IMG/VR virus record: IMGVR_UViG_3300017752_000124
Span: 1 to 26,791 of that record
Direction: 5' to 3' (one strand)
Source of the DNA: a virus
Length of the DNA: 26,791 nucleotides
Numbering within the stretch: the stretch's first letter is position 1; every line of letters begins with the position of its first letter. Positions 20,542 to 26,791 of the stretch are shown here, piece after piece. Made by a program: the position numbers and the translations under genes. The notes below the pieces were generated by a model. It worked only from the letters and a program-made list of their open reading frames with translations. It did no database searches and was not told the DNA's origin.

Positions 20542-22943
20542 TAATTACTGGCCTCATTAAAATCATCGGCAAATATCTTGCCTTCTGCCGCAAAACCCTC
20601 TTCTGGGCTGACTATCGGATCAGCCTCAACTGTCGAAGGCGTAAAGTAGTCACCTGCACCGCCAGTTATTCCACCAGAAAGAACTCTACCCTCATTTTGC
20701 GCCATCCGCATTAGTCTCAAGGTTTCTCGACCACCGGAGAAGCTACTGTAAACCCGATCAACCACGGCACCTAAGTCTTCAAACTTAATTATAAAGCCGG
20801 TCGGAATCGGTGTTCCCTCATCATCATAGTGCAGCTCAAGACCGTCACCGGTGCTATTATTTACGAACTGACCATAATCCGCCAATGAAGTGAAGGCTAT
20901 GGCCTCGTCTACAAAATCAGGAACAGTCACAGATCTTCGTATATCAAAGCCATAAATGTCAAACGCCGCTTTTAATGCATCGTCTTGTTTTAATAGCTGA
21001 ACATTTTGTTTAACGTCCAGTTCCGAAAGGCCTATCGGAACAACGTAGGTTCCCGTTTCATCGCTGACAGTTTGTTTATAATCTGGAATAATATCATTAA
21101 GTGCGCTATTGAATGCCTCCTTAGCATCGGCACCATTCCGCATTCTCCACATTGCTACTTTTTTAACAACCTCAAGTTGCTCATTAACAATAAGTAGTCC
21201 CCCGTTGTCGCCACCTTTTAAGTAAGCCTCTTGGTACTCAACTAGCTGTGGTTCCGTTGTGATTATTTCGTTAAAATCACTTGCTGTTGTGGTGGGAATG
21301 TTCTTTTTAAGATCCTCTACGTTCATTCTGGAGACAGTAGCAAGCTCAAGCTGTATCCTGTCATCATCTTGCAAGTACATACTTCTGACATACTCGGGGG
21401 CTAATCCAGCATCGCGAAGCTCGCTAATAAACTTGTTAGCGTACTTGTCTCCTAGATTGTTTCCAATGTTAGAAAAAACTGTAGTAGCCACATCAGCGTC
21501 AACATTATCCATCATGGTAACAATGCCAGAAGCAAACCCTTTAGGCATGAGGTTTCTTTGAGCCTCGGGAACGCCGGTTTGTTCGTACTTTGTTTGGATC
21601 TGGTCAAAAACAAAAGCCAACTCTGAACTAGCAAGAGCAAAGTTTCCTGCGTTAATGCTGGTTTGAACCTCTGCTAAACTTTCACTTATTTCTTTATTTG
21701 TTGATATTACATACTTTGCAGCGTCATTTTCGAGAGCCGTTGTCTTATCAACCAAAGCTTGTCGAAAAGTCTCCATTCTTCCAATCGCAACTTTAGCATC
21801 ATCAGATGTTTTAATCTCTTCGTTTAACTGGCTTAATACAGAAAGAGCATCTTCTGCGGTCATGTCACTAAGCGAGCCAACATTGTTGACAAGATCCATA
21901 GTGCTTTCCCAAGAGTCAATTACCTTCTGGCCCTCTTCCTCACCGAACAAACCAAAAATCTTATCTTCGTCTAAAGCAAAATCAGGAGACGGTGCGCCGG
22001 TTTGCATGGCAATGGTTGCATTATTGTTAATGTAATCAACAGTTTCTCTTTGCCCTGTGGCTATCTCGCTTGCAAGGTTTGCTTCAAGCCTGTTTACGAA
22101 ATTTAAATTCTCGGAATAAGAAACTCCAGGCAGAGGTTTCTCCTTATACTTTTCAAGCAAGAACCTTTTTTCATTTATGCCAGCCGCTTCGTTAAATTGA
22201 TAAATCCTGTTTTCTTTAATTGCTACTTTAAGCGTTGATGTAGCCACTTTATTAGCAGTCTTCTGGCCAACTCCAAGATCAATTTGAGCCTGCACAAGCT
22301 CGGTAACGGCAGCTTCAATGCCGCTCTCTGTGGAACCAATTCCAGGTGCAGTTGCCCCATCTACAATCGCTTTCGATCTTGTCGAAACAGTGTCGTTGAC
22401 GCGCTGCGCCATAGCCGCCTTAGCTTTTCTGAAGGCTATTTCAGAATACCTATTATTATAGTCAGACGTTTTTCCTTGCAGCCTTGCTCCAAGGACACCA
22501 GCAGCAACAGGATCAACCACAGCCAATGAGGCCTTGTACCCATCATTAATGTCTGCCAGTGCAGCTTGATAAGCAGGCATAGACATATTAGTTTTGTCAG
22601 CCTCAATCGTTAAGGCCTGCATATCAGCAGTGGCAAGAGTTTCAATCTCAACCACAGCGATCCGGTTAGCGGCCTCGACAGCAGCTTTCTCAGCAATGCC
22701 TCTTGGGCCACCCTTTGCTTCTATAGCTTCAAGTGTTGGCAGAGCGCCCTCTTCGCGCACACGTTCCTGGCCACGCTCAACGGCCATCTCAGCAGATTTC
22801 TTGAATGCAAACTCAGACATCCGATCAAGTTGCTGAGAAAGGGTTTGGGCATATCTTGCTTGCTCCCGCGTGTCAGCGAAGTCAATATTACCTGGTTGAC
22901 GGGTTTGAAGGCCCAATCGCTGATATCTTGGAAGTTGTGCCAT
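20541..22943 (-). CDS. Internal virion protein, gp15-like
   Basis: This is an 800-residue protein. It begins MAQLPRYQRLGLQTRQPGNI, like podovirus internal virion proteins whose short basic N-terminus precedes a long helical body (QARYAQTLSQQLDRMSEFAF). The rest is largely helical and acidic, with GEEEGQKVIDSWESTMDLVN and a Pro/Gly-rich end (GGITGGAGDYFTPSTVE). In T7, gp15 is the middle of three core proteins ejected into the host envelope. The position between gp14-like and gp16-like genes supports the call; sequence similarity by eye is weak. Confidence 0.72.
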   Translation of the reverse strand: MAQLPRYQRLGLQTRQPGNIDFADTREQARYAQTLSQQLDRMSEFAFKKSAEMAVERGQERVREEGALPTLEAIEAKGGPRGIAEKAAVEAANRIAVVEIETLATADMQALTIEADKTNMSMPAYQAALADINDGYKASLAVVDPVAAGVLGARLQGKTSDYNNRYSEIAFRKAKAAMAQRVNDTVSTRSKAIVDGATAPGIGSTESGIEAAVTELVQAQIDLGVGQKTANKVATSTLKVAIKENRIYQFNEAAGINEKRFLLEKYKEKPLPGVSYSENLNFVNRLEANLASEIATGQRETVDYINNNATIAMQTGAPSPDFALDEDKIFGLFGEEEGQKVIDSWESTMDLVNNVGSLSDMTAEDALSVLSQLNEEIKTSDDAKVAIGRMETFRQALVDKTTALENDAAKYVISTNKEISESLAEVQTSINAGNFALASSELAFVFDQIQTKYEQTGVPEAQRNLMPKGFASGIVTMMDNVDADVATTVFSNIGNNLGDKYANKFISELRDAGLAPEYVRSMYLQDDDRIQLELATVSRMNVEDLKKNIPTTTASDFNEIITTEPQLVEYQEAYLKGGDNGGLLIVNEQLEVVKKVAMWRMRNGADAKEAFNSALNDIIPDYKQTVSDETGTYVVPIGLSELDVKQNVQLLKQDDALKAAFDIYGFDIRRSVTVPDFVDEAIAFTSLADYGQFVNNSTGDGLELHYDDEGTPIPTGFIIKFEDLGAVVDRVYSSFSGGRETLRLMRMAQNEGRVLSGGITGGAGDYFTPSTVEADPIVSPEEGFAAEGKIFADDFNEASN

Positions 22944-22959
22944 ATTCTAACCTAACTTA

Positions 22960-23415
22960 TTATAGTTGACCGTACATTACAGCGGCCTCGCCAACGCCAC
23001 CCATTGCAGCCACATCTGCGGTTTTCTGTGCCGTTGCCCCAGCCGATCTGTAAATACCACCTTGAGTATAGCCCTCGCTAAGAGCCATGGCCGCGTTATC
23101 AGCGGCAATATTAAACTCATCGATGCCTTCACCCATTGCAAACTGCTGAACGGTAACAGCCGACCCAGATGTAGGATCAACACCACCAGCACCAGCTCTT
23201 GCAACAATAGCGGCAAGTGTTTCATTCAATCTCTTCAATGCCTCTGATCCTTTTTGTTTATAGGCGATAGCTTCCGAGCGCCCCCTCAGCTCTGCCTGCG
23301 CTGCCTGTTGTTCGTAACTGGCTTGCTGTGCGCGACCAACATCACGCTGCGCGCTAGCTTGTGCGATCTTACTTCCGACTGATATTACCGGACCAATGAC
23401 TGCCATTGCTTCCAT
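22960..23415 (-). CDS. Internal virion protein, gp14-like
   Basis: This 151-residue protein starts MEAMAVIGPVISVGSKIAQA, a hydrophobic helix, followed by an Ala/Gln-rich helix (RAQQASYEQQAAQAELRG) and RAGAGGVDPTSGSAVTVQQF, a pattern typical of the small internal virion proteins of podoviruses. GGAG precedes ATG 23415 by 7 bases; a second ATG at 23406 is possible. T7 gp14 is the outer-membrane part of the ejection channel. Gene order places it right after tail tubular protein B, as in T7. Confidence 0.82.
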   Translation of the reverse strand: MEAMAVIGPVISVGSKIAQASAQRDVGRAQQASYEQQAAQAELRGRSEAIAYKQKGSEALKRLNETLAAIVARAGAGGVDPTSGSAVTVQQFAMGEGIDEFNIAADNAAMALSEGYTQGGIYRSAGATAQKTADVAAMGGVGEAAVMYGQL

Positions 23416-23418
23416 GTC

Positions 23419-25617
23419 TTAACTCCCCACGCTCAATCGGTACTCAAGACCGAGAACAATCATTTCCAACGGAACGCTCTGGCTGATAGTGATCTGTCCC
23501 GTTCCACTAAAGCCAAGCAATCCGTGCATAGTTTTTATGCCCGTGAACGGCTCGACCGGTGAATCCAATACATCTTCGCCAAAGTTCCTAAACGAAACCT
23601 GTTTGCCGTTGATAGTCATATCCTTCGTGCTGTTGACGATAGCATCAACCTGGATAATCCGCTTCTTAAAGCCCTGTACTGATCCAGAAGAAAGTACCGG
23701 CTCCGCAGGCATTGTCCTGGCTGTGACCGTATAGTTCAGCCCGACCTGATAGCTAGACGTAGCTGGTGAGGCAAAGGTGATTGTATATGGGGAGGCCGGG
23801 ACCACCTGTTCTGGCTCTAGGACGCCATCTCTTATGATCTTGACTGTCTCCCCCTGCAACTGGTCCATCGTCACTGAGGAGGCCGCTCCGCCGCTCTTAA
23901 CGCTATCCAGCGTGAGATCCGGGTCAAACTTCTCCAGCATATAATTATCGGACCCATTTATCGTGCGCTTAACGATTACATAGACATCTGCAACCTCTAC
24001 GCCGACAGCGATATACTCACCGTCCGTAACGAACCGGCTAGGTGCAATAACATTCTGACCAACCAGGATAGAGTAAACCGCCATAGATCCGTCAGTTCCG
24101 TTTACCACAAACAGACGATCAGACTCATCCGTAGACGCAGCCCTACGCGCAGCCATATCAACCGGATTCTTGAGCAAGTGAGAGCTTAGAGCTGATATAT
24201 TGCGCACCTGGTAAGATGCAGTCGTATCGCCAAACTGGAACACGTTGATTGATTTACCCTGGCGTTGAATAAAAATTGACGCGCCATTCAGCTCTTCGAT
24301 TGGAATACCAGCTTTTGATCCCAGGCGGGTCTGTGGCCGTACAAAGAATGTCGATGGAGTGATCGGCTCATTCGTTCCCTGCAAGATTACAAACTCACCG
24401 CCGGTCGTGAAGATCCGGAAGTCATTGCCAGAGAATAGATTAACGATTGTATTGAGCTGATTGGTATTAATCGTTGCCTCAACGCTCTCATCATCCAGGC
24501 CAGTACCAGCGGCGAAGTCAAAGTAGTTAATTACCCCAGAACCCCAGATTGTATTAGGGCGAGACTTAGAACCACCAAAGTACAACCGGCCCTCATGGAA
24601 CGCAGCAGAGCGTGGCCATCCACGGGTATTAGACCAAACATCTTCATACCCATGTTCACTTTCCCAAAATCCAGCAGTGACCTCATCGGTATCAAAGAAT
24701 GCAACTTCAGTTACCGCTTTCATTTCAGTTGGAGAAACATACTCGACATATCGAGCGCGGCCGAATGTGCTTGTGACTTGGGCGTATTCGCCAACGGCAG
24801 CAGGCGCAAATGCCTCTACCTTGTAACCCGTAGTATTGTCGGGCGCAGTATCCCACGCTGGATATACAGCAAGAACTTTTGTTGACGCAGTATAATCCTC
24901 AACGTGCCGCGTCTGACCCGATCCAGTGCCGGAAGTTAATGTTATGAACATACCGTTTGGCTGATCGTCAGTCGTATAGCTTGACGCAGACTTTAGCGTA
25001 ATGGTAGCCGCTCCACCGCCTTGCGCCGTTCCAGTATCGGTTGTTACGCTAGATGCGGTAATAGTGATGTTTCCACTAGATGCACTTGGCGTAATCGAAT
25101 AGTCAGGCATATGTGTATCGAAGGCATATGCGTACTGAGGCAAGTTAGTGATTGGCAAGTTTTCTAGCGTCCAGCTCGTATCACTGTTGCGCACCAGGCG
25201 TTTAGTTTGCAGATCCTCATGGCAGAGAATAAGAGTATCAACCGCTTGCGTATAGTTGATCTCATCCAGCATTGCTGTGGTTATGTCTGTTGCCGTAATG
25301 TAATCGTTACCGGAGCCATTGATGTTGGTCTGTAAGACACCAGCCTTGAACACATAGATCCGCTGAGTTACGAACACCAAGAGGTAGCTATCATCCACGC
25401 TAAACTCAAACGGGATTACCTTAAAGTCAGTAAAGCTTGAGCCAAAGTCATAGACAAACTTCATGCCATCACGGCGTTTAAAACCACCCTGGGGCTGGAT
25501 AATGACATTAGTGGCTTCCTCAAGAGCATTGCGATATTGCTCCAGATCGGTGCGAGCGCGAATAAGAGGATCAAGCTCGCCAACCGAGAAGTTCGTTTGG
25601 AACTGCATAATCCGCAT
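23419..25617 (-). CDS. Tail tubular protein B (nozzle, gp12-like)
   Basis: This is a 732-residue protein beginning MRIMQFQTNFSVGELDPLIR then YRNALEEATNVIIQPQGGFKRRDG, a strongly conserved N-terminus of podovirus tail nozzle proteins. The beta-rich body contains EGRLYFGGSKSRPNTIWGS and YFDFAAGTGLDDESVEATI, also typical. Six copies form the lower part of the short tail. The first ATG is at 25617 and a second at 25608; the weak ribosome site makes the choice uncertain. The stop of the preceding gene lies two bases upstream. Confidence 0.9.
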   Translation of the reverse strand: MRIMQFQTNFSVGELDPLIRARTDLEQYRNALEEATNVIIQPQGGFKRRDGMKFVYDFGSSFTDFKVIPFEFSVDDSYLLVFVTQRIYVFKAGVLQTNINGSGNDYITATDITTAMLDEINYTQAVDTLILCHEDLQTKRLVRNSDTSWTLENLPITNLPQYAYAFDTHMPDYSITPSASSGNITITASSVTTDTGTAQGGGAATITLKSASSYTTDDQPNGMFITLTSGTGSGQTRHVEDYTASTKVLAVYPAWDTAPDNTTGYKVEAFAPAAVGEYAQVTSTFGRARYVEYVSPTEMKAVTEVAFFDTDEVTAGFWESEHGYEDVWSNTRGWPRSAAFHEGRLYFGGSKSRPNTIWGSGVINYFDFAAGTGLDDESVEATINTNQLNTIVNLFSGNDFRIFTTGGEFVILQGTNEPITPSTFFVRPQTRLGSKAGIPIEELNGASIFIQRQGKSINVFQFGDTTASYQVRNISALSSHLLKNPVDMAARRAASTDESDRLFVVNGTDGSMAVYSILVGQNVIAPSRFVTDGEYIAVGVEVADVYVIVKRTINGSDNYMLEKFDPDLTLDSVKSGGAASSVTMDQLQGETVKIIRDGVLEPEQVVPASPYTITFASPATSSYQVGLNYTVTARTMPAEPVLSSGSVQGFKKRIIQVDAIVNSTKDMTINGKQVSFRNFGEDVLDSPVEPFTGIKTMHGLLGFSGTGQITISQSVPLEMIVLGLEYRLSVGS

Positions 25618-25618
25618 A

Positions 25619-26236
25619 TCAGTATCTCACATCAATAAGAGAGTAATCCTCAATGATCTGTGGCGGCTTGCCACGACTATCTATGTTCATAGCCTCGCGC
25701 ATCAGCCCACCACGGTTTGATTCACCAGGAGACCCGTATGCCAAGGCCCTGAAATAATCTGACTTGCTGATCTGATCTGTAATTGTAAACGCTAACTCAG
25801 CAGCGAGAGATGTACGGAGAAGTCGCACGAAGTAATTAGGCATCTTGCTCTCATCAATCGTACCTTGGTAGTCGATGAAAACCTTCTCGAAATTTGTGTA
25901 GAGCTGATCGCCGTAAACTTCCCATCCATACCGGACAGGGTTCTCGCCAATGCCTGCGCTAGTGAATAAGGCCAGAACGCCGGAGAGCATATCCCCTGGC
26001 ATTTGGTAAGCATACTTCCACTCGTCAATGGGGGCAGTAGAGAGGCGGTTCAGTTGCACCTTCTTAACGCTCCAGCTCCATTGATAGTTTGATAGCAAAG
26101 AATCTCTGAGGTCTGGATATAGTCGATCACAAGCCTGAGCCGAGTCAGATCCCTCTGTGAACGAAGATATCGGAGAAGCGCCCAGCAATATTAGTGCATC
26201 AGAGCAGATAGAAAGGGAGGTATCACCAGCAGCCAT
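25619..26236 (-). CDS. Tail tubular protein A (gp11-like)
   Basis: I start at ATG 26236 because GGAG lies 8 bases upstream and the longer frame to 26374 overlaps the next gene with no supporting site; the protein then has 205 residues. MAAGDTSLSICSDALILLGA then ACDRLYPDLRDSLLSNYQWSW and WKYAYQMPGDML are conserved features of podovirus tail tubular protein A (head-tail adaptor or gatekeeper ring). It is followed directly by tail tubular protein B. Confidence 0.9.
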   Translation of the reverse strand: MAAGDTSLSICSDALILLGASPISSFTEGSDSAQACDRLYPDLRDSLLSNYQWSWSVKKVQLNRLSTAPIDEWKYAYQMPGDMLSGVLALFTSAGIGENPVRYGWEVYGDQLYTNFEKVFIDYQGTIDESKMPNYFVRLLRTSLAAELAFTITDQISKSDYFRALAYGSPGESNRGGLMREAMNIDSRGKPPQIIEDYSLIDVRY

Positions 26237-26256
26237 AATCGTTCTCCGTAAGGGTG

Positions 26257-26284
26257 GAGGGAGCCAGCCGGAACCAGCTCCCCC
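26257..26284 (+). terminator. GC-rich hairpin between head and tail genes
   Basis: GGAGGGAGC-type bases at 26257-26264 pair with GCTCCCCC at 26277-26284 around a 12-base loop. On the plus strand it is followed by a T-rich stretch (TTCTTTT), the shape of an intrinsic terminator; on the coding (minus) strand the T-tract is missing and the hairpin could instead attenuate or protect the mRNA between capsid and tail genes. Confidence 0.45.
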
Positions 26285-26289
26285 TTCTT

Positions 26290-26529
26290 TTAGATTACAG
26301 CCGTTGTGATAACGCCTGATGTGTTGGTAGCTACGAGCGTTTGACCGCCATCGCTTCCGTATGTGTAAATCCAATCACCAGTAGTGATAAGAGCTTCAAC
26401 TGTGTTGAAGTAACCGGAGCCTGCAATAGCCGCCTTGTTGTCTGAAGCAGACTTGTAGCTATAGATTGCAGGAGCATTGCCGCTTTTAGAAGCGCCAACG
26501 GTTGCCCAATTTGCTGTTGCGAATGCCAT
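26290..26529 (-). CDS. Small conserved head-associated protein
   Basis: This 79-residue protein begins MAFATANWATVGASKSGNAP and continues with IYSYKSASDNKAAI, GYFNTVEALITTGDWI and a beta-rich C-terminus. Proteins with this opening lie directly downstream of the major capsid gene in many marine podoviruses, where a head-decoration or head-fibre role has been suggested from position. AGGAG precedes the ATG at 26529. No enzymatic motif is present. Confidence 0.78.
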   Translation of the reverse strand: MAFATANWATVGASKSGNAPAIYSYKSASDNKAAIAGSGYFNTVEALITTGDWIYTYGSDGGQTLVATNTSGVITTAVI

Positions 26530-26541
26530 GTCTTATTCTCC

Positions 26542-26791
26542 TTATTCAGTGCAAGAAATTTTGACAATGCCTTCGCCGTCAATTGAGACGGAACCAGCAG
26601 AGAACATGGAGCTAACCAAGAACGATGTCTTTTCTGGGACATAGTTGACTTCGGTTTTCTGAGCCATCGACTCAGCATAGCCCATGGAATCCTTGTGCCA
26701 GGCAAAGCAAGTACGAGTGGACGGCTTGGGAATGCCACCCTCATCGCGGTCGCCCATTGTCAAGATGTTGAAGCCCATGAATGTGTTGATC
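26542..26791 (-). CDS. Major capsid protein, C-terminal part (partial)
   Basis: The frame enters from the right edge (INTFMGFNIL at the first visible residues) and ends in the stop at 26542. The visible 82 residues contain STRTCFAWHKDSMGYAES, MAQKTEVNYVPEKTSF and a closing GEGIVKISCTE. This ending (Phe-x-x-His-Lys-Asp, then a variable loop and an I/V-rich final strand) is typical of podovirus major capsid proteins placed just before the small head-associated gene and tail tubular A. The start lies outside the window. Confidence 0.82.
   Translation of the reverse strand, partial: INTFMGFNILTMGDRDEGGIPKPSTRTCFAWHKDSMGYAESMAQKTEVNYVPEKTSFLVSSMFSAGSVSIDGEGIVKISCTE

Noticed and set aside
25619-26374. 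Longer tail tubular protein A start at 26374
   Set aside because: It would extend into the neighbouring small gene with no ribosome site and adds a non-conserved basic leader; ATG 26236 has a good site and the conserved start.

Overview
The window reads as a piece of a tailed double-stranded DNA phage genome with a podovirus (T7-like) virion plan. Read right to left on the minus strand it runs: major capsid protein C-terminus, small head-associated protein, tail tubular protein A, tail tubular protein B, gp14-like, gp15-like and two gp16-position internal virion proteins, long tail fibre, fibre accessory proteins, then membrane and lysis genes. The moderate GC content, the fibre architecture and several small proteins resemble phages of marine Proteobacteria. 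This is an impression from family recognition, so the host is not fixed. No integrase, DNA polymerase, RNA polymerase or terminase lies in the window.

Layout: (1) 1-3415, minus strand: an early/replication block. It holds a RHH repressor-like protein, a RusA resolvase, a winged-helix replication initiator, a partner protein with an SSB-like C-terminal tip, a second winged-helix protein, several tiny genes, a small protein with another SSB-like tip, and the first codons of a probable PAPS-reductase-like PP-loop gene. (2) 3416-3511: divergent control region with a promoter whose spacer contains a perfect 10-bp palindrome. (3) 3512-7045, plus strand: a compact operon of about 13 mostly overlapping small genes, including a two-motif zinc finger, two small HTH proteins, a Gp157-family protein and an ERF-type single-strand annealing protein. 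(4) 7046-7131: convergent junction with an inverted repeat. (5) 7132-10446, minus strand: M15-type endolysin, holin-like protein, a membrane protein with a perfect EF-hand loop, and several exported or membrane proteins. (6) 10450-16027, minus strand: a flavin-dependent (tryptophan) halogenase-like enzyme, a tail-fibre assembly protein, a fibre accessory protein and an 1114-residue fibre with a self-cleaving chaperone domain, behind a candidate promoter. (7) 16088-26791, minus strand: ejection, tail and head genes.

How it fits together: the left part carries control, replication initiation and recombination (annealing plus Holliday junction resolution), and the right part carries virion and lysis genes. 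The most unusual item is the halogenase. It sits inside the tail-fibre cassette, overlaps the fibre-assembly gene by 4 bases, and ends in a segment of about 24 residues that matches the C-terminus of that neighbouring assembly protein (14 of 24 identical by eye). This suggests a halogenase physically coupled to the phage tail or its assembly. That is an inference that can be tested.
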